This document shows positions 1 to 5,210 of a stretch of 6,501 nucleotides of DNA, piece by piece (position 1 is the first letter of the stretch; each line of letters begins with the position of its first letter). A program made the position numbers and the translations under genes. The notes below the pieces were generated by a model, which was given only the letters and a program-made list of their open reading frames with translations, ran no database searches and was not told where the DNA came from. The stretch comes from Xanthobacteraceae bacterium (GTDB taxonomy: Bacteria > Pseudomonadota > Alphaproteobacteria > Rhizobiales > Xanthobacteraceae): positions 1-6,501 of the forward strand of contig JASHYD010000904.1 of NCBI GenBank assembly GCA_030043175.1, in the 5' to 3' direction.

Positions 1-99
1 CCCGCCACTGGCGCGATCCGGGTAATCGTGGGCAAACCGACGACTACGCCAGGTGACGTAAACGAGTGGGACGCCGTGTATGAGTCGACTTCCACTTGA
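1..99 (+). CDS. C-terminal end of a small island protein (5' end outside window)
   Basis: The frame is open from base 1 to a TGA at 97-99 and gives 32 residues containing IRVIVGKP and NEWDAVYE. It overlaps the presumed ATG of the following recombinase remnant by 20 bases, in a different frame. Small proteins of this general look (short basic beta-strand followed by a D/E/W-rich tail) often precede rhizobial tyrosine recombinases. That placement is my recollection and not something the sequence proves. The gene could itself be a remnant, since the neighbour is heavily decayed. No function is assigned. Confidence 0.4.
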   Translation, partial: PATGAIRVIVGKPTTTPGDVNEWDAVYESTST

Positions 100-970
100 G
101 TACGTTCACGCATTCCGCACCGCACGGCCATCTGCGCCAATATTTCCGCAAGAGGGGCCGGCGGGTTGCCTTGCCGGGCCCGGTCGGCTCAGAAAAATTC
201 ATGACGGCTTACCAGGCCGCGTTGGGCGCAGGCGCGGTGGCGCCCGAGATCGGCGCGGACCGCACGAAGCCCGGCACCATCAACTCACTCTTTGTCAGCT
301 GCTACAAATCTGCACAATGGACCCGGTTCGGCGCCGACACGCAGAGTTCCGCGAAATGCGCGGCGACAAGCGTGTGGCGCTCCTGATCCGGCCCCATATC
401 GAAGCTATGATGGTTGCGATACCGAATGTCTATGTGCGGCGGCATTGGTTGCAGGCCATCAAGCCCTGCTGCAATCGGTCGTGCCGCTGAGGCTCAGGGT
501 GAACCCGGCCGAAGGCGTCAAGGTCAAGATTCCGAAGACCCGCGGCTGGCACACATGGATACACATGGACCGATGACGAGATCGCCCATATCGCGCCCGC
601 TGGCCTCTCGGGACGCAACAACGGCTCGTCATGGAGTTCGCCGGAGGCTGTATCGCGACGCGCCGAAGTCGTTCGGTTAGGTCCGCAACATGTCCGCAGC
701 GGCCGTATCCACATCGAGCGCGTGCACGGTTCTAAGCCGGTCGATATCCCGGTGACGGACGAACTCCAGGCCGCTTGGGATGCCATGCCGAAGGGGCAGC
801 CGCTCTATGTCGTCAGCTCACGAGGCCGCCCCCGGTCGACGCAACGGGCCTGGGAACGAGTGGCGAAGCGGGCTAATCAAGCAGGCTAACCAACGAATTG
901 CCGCCTGCACGGGCTCAAGAAGGGCGGCATGAGGCGCTTGGCTGAGAGCGGCGCAACCGGTCATGAACTG
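80..970 (+). pseudogene. Tyrosine recombinase (phage-type integrase), multiply frameshifted and truncated
   Basis: A single integrase-like protein can be followed by switching frames. It opens with MSRLPLEYVHAF (frame 2, from 80), then HGHLRQYFRKRG to YQAAL and RTKPGTINSL (frame 3, about 123-344). Next come FREMRGDKRVALL and RRHWLQAIK (frame 2, 347-463) and ALLQSVVP to KIPKTRGWHTW (frame 1, 466-559). Last are TWTDDEIAH (frame 2, 563-595), WPLGTQQRLVMEF (frame 1, 601-640) and EAVSRRAEVVRLGPQHV onward (frame 2, 644-970). An in-frame TAA at 887-889 sits where a leucine codon is expected. Catalytic Arg I is plausibly the CGA at 656-658 (RRAE). The HGLKKGG block (from 908) corresponds to the H-x-x-R box, with Lys in place of Arg. 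The match ends at GHEL, so the second His box and the nucleophilic Tyr are missing. It cannot encode a working recombinase. The family call is confident; the exact lesion sites are approximate. Confidence 0.85.
551..570 (+). repeat. 10-bp tandem duplication that shifts the integrase frame
   Basis: ACACATGGAT at 551-560 is followed directly by ACACATGGAC at 561-570. Removing one copy restores the expected protein reading HTWTDDEIA across this point. With both copies, frame 1 reads HTWIHMDR and stops at 574-576. This is a slippage-type lesion inside the recombinase remnant. Confidence 0.8.
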
Positions 971-1124
971 AGTCGATACCTGGATCACCAAGCAAGGCGA
1001 GTCCGACCTAAGCCGCCCTGAAGCGATTCGCCGGCTGGTCGCTGAAGCGCTTACCGCCGACGAGAGGCGGCCGAAGCGCGAATCACCGCCCGTGAAGAGC
1101 CCGCGGAAGCGGAAGGCGGATTAG
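971..1124 (+). pseudogene. C-terminal fragment of a small protein resembling rhizobial ribbon-helix-helix-type proteins
   Basis: Directly after the last recognisable integrase codon, frame 3 (from 972) reads VDTWITKQGESDLSRPEAIRR and continues through LVAEALTADE to a lysine/arginine-rich tail, ending at TAG 1122-1124. This is 50 residues with no start codon or ribosome binding site. The DTWI, SRPEAIRRLV pattern followed by a basic tail resembles the second half of short rhizobial proteins with a ribbon-helix-helix-like fold. That resemblance is recalled from family appearance. The N-terminal half is absent, and the junction with the integrase near 970 has no linker, so the piece probably arose by deletion or recombination. 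It is too short and starts too abruptly to be a gene in its own right. Confidence 0.55.
978..990 (+). repeat. 13-bp direct repeat, copy 1 (second copy at 1216-1228)
   Basis: ACCTGGATCACCA occurs here and again exactly at 1216-1228, 238 bp away. Copy 1 begins 8 bp past the integrase/fragment junction. Copy 2 lies at the very start of the next ORF. The repeat may be a chance match or a trace of recombination; the sequence alone does not decide. Confidence 0.6.
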
Positions 1125-1211
1125 CGTCGAGCGGTTATCGGAAGCAAAGAACGCCCCACCCCAAACCTGGTTAAATAGGCCGCGCCAAGGCCGTGCTGTG
1201 GAGCGAATCGG

Positions 1212-1583
1212 ATGAACCTGGATCACCAGAAGGGCCATTCGTTGGATGACCTTATCCAGAACTTGGCCGAGACAATCGCGTGGTGCTCGTCGCGGCCGCA
1301 GCCGTGGTCACCACTGGTGAGCTTTCGTAGCATCGATATCGCCCCGGAATTCGGCAGCAACGATCGCAAATCGTGGGTTGACTCTGTCGCAAAACAGCGA
1401 CGCCGCGCTCTGGGCCGCGGAAAGCATTCATTGCCAGAGCGAATTCAATGGTGGGAGGGTAGACTCCTGGTGAGCGCCGCCGAATGGATCTACTCACCCT
1501 ATAAGCTGCGATCGGCAGCTTATCCCCAGACAGCTTTTGTGACGATGCGATGGCCACGACGGCAGAGTAGGGCCACTTTCTGA
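1212..1583 (+). CDS. Hypothetical protein, 123 codons, possibly decayed at its C-terminus
   Basis: I do not recognise the family. The ORF starts at an ATG with TGGAG eight bases upstream. Codon third positions are clearly GC-rich over roughly the first 95 codons, which argues for real coding ancestry. The predicted protein is tryptophan-rich and soluble, with segments such as LDDLIQNLAETIAWCSSRPQP, SWVDSVAKQRRRALGRGKHSL and RIQWWEGRLLVSAAEW. There is no signal peptide or membrane segment. The last 25 or so residues look less protein-like, and another frame there reads SPDSFCDDAMATTAE, so a late frameshift is possible. It lies next to a ruined integrase and is probably cargo of the same decayed island. 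A hairpin (1501-1523) falls inside its 3' part. Confidence 0.4.
   Translation: MNLDHQKGHSLDDLIQNLAETIAWCSSRPQPWSPLVSFRSIDIAPEFGSNDRKSWVDSVAKQRRRALGRGKHSLPERIQWWEGRLLVSAAEWIYSPYKLRSAAYPQTAFVTMRWPRRQSRATF
1501..1523. repeat. Perfect 9-bp inverted repeat (hairpin)
   Basis: ATAAGCTGC (1501-1509) and GCAGCTTAT (1515-1523) are exact reverse complements around a 5-base loop (GATCG). No T-run follows on either strand, so it is not a classical intrinsic terminator. It lies within the 3' part of the hypothetical ORF at 1212-1583. Confidence 0.6.
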
Positions 1584-1750
1584 CGAATGCAGCGCGCAGC
1601 ATTAAGCGGAGCGCAAGACAGCGGTGAGTACAGAATAGTCAACCTGATTTTGTGGTGGGAGAGTGGGGGTTGATATTGAAACTTGCAGCGGCGTCGTCCT
1701 TGCGCAAAAGTATCGCGGTGCCTTTGTGGTAGGGTCTATGCGAGCGGGGG
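1584..1750. other. Non-coding gap between the island remnant and pstS
   Basis: This 167-bp interval lies between the 3' ends of a plus-strand ORF and the minus-strand phosphate operon. I see no RNA gene and no hairpin-plus-T-run terminator. A TTGCGCAA palindrome lies in the minus-strand trailer about 45 bp past the pstS stop but is too short to call. Confidence 0.4.
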
Positions 1751-2812
1751 CTATTTGATCAGCTCGATCTGGTCGTGACTGAGCACCCAGATATGGGCAG
1801 GCAACGCGATAAAGCGCGCATCGTCCAGATATTTCTCGTTGGCTTCGTCTGGTGCGATAGCCCAAAGGAGAAACCGCCTGATCGCCTTCGCGATCTCCGG
1901 GCTGGCCTGCTTGGTCGAAACGATCGCATATTCGTAATTTACAAGCGGGTACGCATTTTTACCCGGCGCGTTGACCAAGGTGAGACGCTCGTCGGGTGGC
2001 GTTCGCGGGCCAAGAGAAGCCGCGGCGGCCGCAATCGATTCCGGCGTCGGCAGCAGAAACTCGCCCGAGTAGCTTTTCAACGATGCAGTGCCGAGTTCGG
2101 CATTCGCGATCTCGTTGTGGAAGCTGATGCCGATGTAGCCGATCGAATAGGGCGTTTTCTGCACGGTCTGCAGAACGCCAAGATTTCCGTCTGCGCCCAA
2201 GCCGCCCGGTACGGTGGGCCAGTTAATCGACGTGCCATATCCCACCTTGTCTTCCCAGGACTGGGTAGAGAACGTCAGATACTGAGTGAATACGAAGGTA
2301 TCGCCTGAGCCGTCGGCCCGGCGCACCGGGACGATGTCGTGATGAGGCAGATTCACTCCCGGATTGAGAGCAATAATTGCCTTGTCGTCCCACGAGCGTA
2401 TCTTGCCGGTGTAGATGCCGGCGAGGGTAGGACCATCCAGCTTCAGGTTAATCGTATTGAGGCCCGGAAGGTTATAGTTGACAGTCATCGCCGAGATTGC
2501 CATCGGCACGTTGATGATTTGGGGATTTCGCTTGGCTTGCGCGTCCGTCATGTAGGCATCCGATGTGCCGATATGTGCGGCGCCCGAGATGGCCTGCTCG
2601 ATGCCCGCAGCCGAGCCACTACTAGCCGTGGTGATATGAACGCCCGGATGCGTCTTGGTGTATTCGGAGGCCCAGGTCTCGAATAGCGGATAAATCAGCG
2701 TTGAACCGGTTTCGGCCAAGGTGATGTCGTCGGCCCACACCGATGCTGGTGGGATTGCCAACACACCAAACGTGATCGTTGCGGCAAGAGTGCTGAGGCG
2801 CAGGTCCAGCAT
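1751..2812 (-). CDS. pstS: PstS-family periplasmic phosphate-binding protein
   Basis: This is a complete 353-residue PstS-type solute-binding protein, close to the usual family length of about 320-350. The start is set at the ATG at 2810-2812. It follows AAAGGGG (2819-2825) by six bases and begins a Sec signal peptide, MLDLRLSTLAATITFGVLAI, with cleavage likely after PASVWA (about residue 27). An in-frame ATG at 2861-2863 would add 17 residues and overlap the upstream stop, but it has a poor ribosome binding site. Ligand-site elements in family order are ETGSTLIYP (34-42), SSGSAAG (64-70), GTSDAYM (82-88) and RRADGSGDTF (164-173). These correspond to the phosphate-binding loops of E. coli PstS. 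WPTVPGGLGADGN and YSIGYIGISF are further family hallmarks. It is the second gene of a two-gene unit. No pstC, pstA, pstB or phoU is present. Its partner is a symporter gene, so its delivery target is unclear. Confidence 0.88.
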   Translation of the reverse strand: MLDLRLSTLAATITFGVLAIPPASVWADDITLAETGSTLIYPLFETWASEYTKTHPGVHITTASSGSAAGIEQAISGAAHIGTSDAYMTDAQAKRNPQIINVPMAISAMTVNYNLPGLNTINLKLDGPTLAGIYTGKIRSWDDKAIIALNPGVNLPHHDIVPVRRADGSGDTFVFTQYLTFSTQSWEDKVGYGTSINWPTVPGGLGADGNLGVLQTVQKTPYSIGYIGISFHNEIANAELGTASLKSYSGEFLLPTPESIAAAAASLGPRTPPDERLTLVNAPGKNAYPLVNYEYAIVSTKQASPEIAKAIRRFLLWAIAPDEANEKYLDDARFIALPAHIWVLSHDQIELIK

Positions 2813-2818
2813 GCGTAT

Positions 2819-2825
2819 CCCCTTT
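2819..2825 (-). promoter_or_regulatory. Ribosome binding site that fixes the pstS start
   Basis: On the minus strand AAAGGGG is followed by six bases and then the ATG that opens the signal peptide. This is much stronger than anything before the upstream in-frame ATG at 2863 and decides the start. Confidence 0.7.
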
Positions 2826-2859
2826 GGCTCAGTGGATGCGGTCCGAGGCGCGAGAGCGC

Positions 2860-4368
2860 TCATTCCGCCGGAGCGGCTCGCAAATCAAGCTTGTCGAGGT
2901 TGAGGCCGGTTGTCTCGATCCGGAACATCCACGTGACCATGGCGCCCAGGATCGAAACCACGATCAATCCGTACAGCAGGACTGTCGTTCCAATGGCATC
3001 AAGAAGAATGGGGAACAAAAATGCAGTCAATACGGCCCCGATTTTGGCAAAGGCCGCCGCAAAGCCTGCGCCCTTGCCGCGGATTGCCGTCGGGAAGACC
3101 TCGCCGGCAAGGAGGTATGTTTGCGCGTTCGGGCCAAGGTTTGTCATGAAGTTGAACAGCATGAAGCCGGCAAAAATCAAGAGGGTTTGCGTGCCGCCCG
3201 TGAAGTTGGAGGATAGGGACGCTAGGAACAGACCTGCGGCGCAGCCAAAGAAGCCTAGAATTTGCAGCGCAATTCTTCCCACGATGTCGGCCAGCAACAC
3301 TGCGAATATTATGCCGACGATCAGCAGTGAGGTAATCAGAGCCGCTCCCTTGGCGGCGATGATGTCGTTTGCGATCAGGTCGGCGACGCTGCGCGCATGG
3401 TCTGAATTCGCGCCCACAGCAGCACCGAGGATCGTTGGCGTGAAGATCCCGATACCATAGGTTCCAAGGTCCTGCAGAAACCACGGGACCGATGCCAGGA
3501 TCGTCGCCCGCCGGTTGGCCTTGTTGAACAGCGACGCAAATGACTGATTCGATGAGTGGCCCGACCCTGCCGACCCGTCATGTGCAGCAAGTTTGATCTC
3601 ACCGGGGTATTGCGGCTTGCGAACCAGCAGCTTTTTTACCGCTTGCTCGGCTTTGCTGACTTCGCCTCGCGCGGACAACCAGTTGGCACTCTCGACAATA
3701 TAGAGCCGGCCGATCGTAACGAGCACCGCCGGGATGATCGCCGACGCGTACATCCACCGCCACGCACTGATCTCCGGCAAAGTCGAGAGCACAAGGTAGC
3801 CGATAGCGGTGCCTCCCAACGCGCCGACGGCCTGGAACGCAAAAGCGCCCAAAACCAGCCGTCCGCGACTCGTACTTGGAATGTTTTCGGAGATGATCAT
3901 GTGCGCGGTCGGGTAGTCGCAGCCGAGCGAAAGCCCCAGACCGAACAAGCAGAACACCAGGAAATAGTAGTTCGGAGAGAAGGTCAGCGCGACGAGGAAA
4001 GCCACGAATATGACCATCTCGGCGAGGAACATCGGCTTTCGACCAAACCGATCTGACAGCCCTCCCAGGCCGACAGCGCCAATCAAAATTCCAAAAAGGC
4101 TCGCCGCCCCGATCACGCCGTGCTCCGCAGACCCGATTTCGAAGTCGTTCGACAGCAGAGGAAGGGCGACACCAGTCATAAAAACCACAAAGCCTTCAAA
4201 GAACTTACCTGCCGCAGCAAGCGACCAGATGAGCCGTTGCATGCCGGTCATTGGGGCCGAGAGAAGACGAGTCCCGTCCACCCACATGGGCAGTTCGTCG
4301 ATATGGTCCTGAACCGATCTTGCGCGGGCTTGGCTTGATGATGCTGTTGAGGCGACGATCTCGTTCAC
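2860..4368 (-). CDS. MFS permease, phosphate:H+ symporter (PHS) type
   Basis: This inner-membrane transporter has 502 residues from the preferred GTG start (4366-4368), which has GGAAGGGGAG eight bases upstream. The frame stays open to an ATG at 4548, but the extra 60 residues are Arg/Gly/Ala/Pro-rich and hydrophilic and look untranslated. About 12 membrane segments are expected. MFS motif A is GGLSDRFGRK (102-111), with its second-half echo ADIVGRIALQ (360-369). ESANWLSARGE (226-236) resembles the PESPRWL box. GEVFPTAIRGKGAG (422-435) is typical of sugar and phosphate porters. Residues matching the phosphate site of the fungal transporter PiPT are visible: CDYPTA (D151, Y152), AFQAVG (Q179), WFLQDLGTY (W296, D300, Y304, spaced 4 and 4) and NLGPN (410-414). 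The family imports phosphate with protons. A relative moving another anion cannot be excluded. It is co-oriented with pstS, with a 47-bp gap. Confidence 0.82.
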   Translation of the reverse strand: MNEIVASTASSSQARARSVQDHIDELPMWVDGTRLLSAPMTGMQRLIWSLAAAGKFFEGFVVFMTGVALPLLSNDFEIGSAEHGVIGAASLFGILIGAVGLGGLSDRFGRKPMFLAEMVIFVAFLVALTFSPNYYFLVFCLFGLGLSLGCDYPTAHMIISENIPSTSRGRLVLGAFAFQAVGALGGTAIGYLVLSTLPEISAWRWMYASAIIPAVLVTIGRLYIVESANWLSARGEVSKAEQAVKKLLVRKPQYPGEIKLAAHDGSAGSGHSSNQSFASLFNKANRRATILASVPWFLQDLGTYGIGIFTPTILGAAVGANSDHARSVADLIANDIIAAKGAALITSLLIVGIIFAVLLADIVGRIALQILGFFGCAAGLFLASLSSNFTGGTQTLLIFAGFMLFNFMTNLGPNAQTYLLAGEVFPTAIRGKGAGFAAAFAKIGAVLTAFLFPILLDAIGTTVLLYGLIVVSILGAMVTWMFRIETTGLNLDKLDLRAAPAE

Positions 4369-4376
4369 GCTGCGAA

Positions 4377-4386
4377 CTCCCCTTCC
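4377..4386 (-). promoter_or_regulatory. Strong ribosome binding site selecting a GTG start for the MFS gene
   Basis: GGAAGGGGAG reads on the minus strand, eight bases before GTGAACGAG. It supports the 502-residue protein over the longer ATG-initiated reading. Confidence 0.65.
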
Positions 4387-4393
4387 GTGTCCG

Positions 4394-4411
4394 CCAATCC
4401 TCGCGGATTGG
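4394..4411 (-). promoter_or_regulatory. Perfect 7-bp hairpin in the presumed 5' leader of the MFS gene
   Basis: CCAATCC (4394-4400) and GGATTGG (4405-4411) pair around a TCGC loop. The hairpin sits 7 bases upstream of the GGAAGGGGAG ribosome binding site. It could modulate translation or bind a repressor. It could also be chance in GC-rich DNA. Confidence 0.3.
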
Positions 4412-4506
4412 GCACGACTAGCACCCGCTGGACGGGTTAGGCCGGCCGGCAACGCGCCCCACGATCCATATGGTCGTGCGGAAGGTCGCTCGACTATAGG
4501 TCGCCA

Positions 4507-4531
4507 GTCAACTGTCGCGCGAGAAGTTGAC
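4507..4531. promoter_or_regulatory. Inverted repeat of LysR type (T-N11-A), candidate operator
   Basis: GTCAACT (4507-4513) and AGTTGAC (4525-4531) form a perfect 7-bp inverted repeat separated by 11 bases, exactly the T-N11-A layout of LysR-family regulator sites. It lies about 140 bp before the GTG of the MFS gene. A TATAGT on the minus strand at 4493-4498 could be a -10 element, but no good -35 precedes it. This would suit an activated promoter. No lysR gene is visible in the window. Confidence 0.35.
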
Positions 4532-4544
4532 ATCAAAATGACGT
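4527..4544 (-). promoter_or_regulatory. Pho-box-like heptamer pair upstream of the phosphate operon
   Basis: On the minus strand, ACGTCAT and ATGTCAA are separated by four bases (TTTG). This is the spacing of the PhoB site (two CTGTCAT-like heptamers, 4-nt A/T-rich spacer). Each heptamer matches the consensus at five of seven positions. The location before phosphate-transport genes makes it credible, but the score is modest. It overlaps one arm of the T-N11-A repeat, so only one reading may be right. Confidence 0.3.
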
Positions 4545-4940
4545 TCATTAGGAAGGCACGTAAGCTCTGGGGCCTCGTGAATCATTTCATAGATATGCGG
4601 CGCCAGGCATGGTAGTCCGTCAGCGCCACATTGTCTTGACGCGAAGTTTTCACGCCGCAACCGCATCCCGGTCGCTCGGTTCGGTATACGTCAACAGCTT
4701 TCGCTTGTGGCTGCACCGCAATGCCCACCCATCACTCAGGTCTGCTAATGGAATGGTTCCAGCCGCGCTCCTGTCCGACGTGATGCTAGGATGGGGCGTA
4801 GGTATGAGAATGTCTGTTATCGTGAGTTAAATCCGCGTCGACACCGACCCCTGGCGGGATAGCGACCACGGGAGGGAACGCACTATCGTGATGGAACGTC
4901 CTCTGCCCTGGAGTCTCGCAAGACCCTAAGGATCGAGTTC

Positions 4941-4988
4941 GGCCACCGTAATTGGTTTTGACCCTAGGGCATTGCGGTAACGGTGGCC
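4941..4988. repeat. 9-bp inverted repeat with a central 8-bp palindrome
   Basis: GGCCACCGT (4941-4949) and ACGGTGGCC (4980-4988) are exact reverse complements 30 bases apart. Almost at the midpoint lies the palindrome CCCTAGGG (4962-4969). No coding frame explains the arrangement. It may be a protein-binding site, the remnant of a small inverted-repeat element, or an RNA hairpin. Confidence 0.5.
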
Positions 4989-5167
4989 TTCAACGATTGT
5001 GAAACCCCTACTCGATTGCCAGACACCAGTTGCGTGCTCTTTTCCGGCCGCTGCTCACCCTGTGAGGCGCTGATTTACGGCCTCAGCCTCGCCGCTCCGT
5101 TCGTCTGCCCCTCAGAGGCCGACGCCGAGCGGCAGCGCAAGTAGGAAGGTGGGCGGACCGGGTCAGG

Positions 5168-5210
5168 CGCTGCCGAAGAAGGGATACGAACCTTAAGAAA
5201 CGGCACAGCG
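5168..5210 (-). terminator. Bulged stem-loop immediately after the exported-protein gene (possible terminator)
   Basis: The arms CGCTG plus CCG (5168-5175) pair with CGG plus CAGCG (5201-5210) across a 2-base bulge. An inner AAGG (5179-5182) can pair with CCTT (5191-5194). On the minus strand the structure begins directly after the TAA stop. No T-run follows, so it is at best a non-canonical terminator or 3'-end protecting hairpin. Confidence 0.3.

Larger units (their letters stand above)
4549..5210. other. Gene-poor interval upstream of the phosphate operon
   Basis: No convincing gene lies in these 662 bases. A 73-codon plus-strand frame (4609-4830) has no recognisable motif and no good ribosome binding site. 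A shorter open frame ending at 5144 has a somewhat protein-like tail (CEALIYGLSLAAPFVCPSEAD) but no start. It may be the trace of a lost gene. The interval contains the inverted repeat at 4941-4988 and the stem-loop at 5168-5210. Confidence 0.5.

Noticed and set aside
430..786. 118-codon minus-strand ORF, and similar frames opposite 1252-1602
   Set aside because: They lie opposite the recombinase remnant and the hypothetical ORF, have no motif, and are explained as shadows of GC-rich coding DNA.
1520..1528. DnaA-box-like TTATCCCCA
   Set aside because: It is a single site with one mismatch to TTATCCACA, with no cluster, AT-rich region or replication gene nearby.
2813..2863. Longer pstS start with ATGA overlap onto the MFS stop
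   Set aside because: The overlap is attractive for translational coupling, but the ATG has a poor ribosome binding site. The ATG at 2812 has AAAGGGG and opens a textbook signal peptide.
4609..4830. 73-codon plus-strand ORF
   Set aside because: It has no recognisable motif, no good ribosome binding site and no supporting context; it is probably a chance frame.
5067..5137. Interleaved complementary 6-7 bp segments (CGGCCTC/GAGGCCG, GCCGCTC/GAGCGGC, GCGCTG/CAGCGC) suggesting a pseudoknot
   Set aside because: The segments are short, GC-rich and mutually exclusive in part. Such matches are expected by chance here, and no riboswitch or RNA family was recognised.
4968..5144. Open frame with a protein-like tail (CEALIYGLSLAAPFVCP)
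   Set aside because: It lacks an ATG and a ribosome binding site, and begins right after a stop. At most it is a gene trace, so I left it in the interval note.
5180..5193. tRNA T-arm-like GGTTCGTATCC on the minus strand
   Set aside because: The loop lacks the conserved A at position 58, and no acceptor, anticodon or D arm could be found around it.
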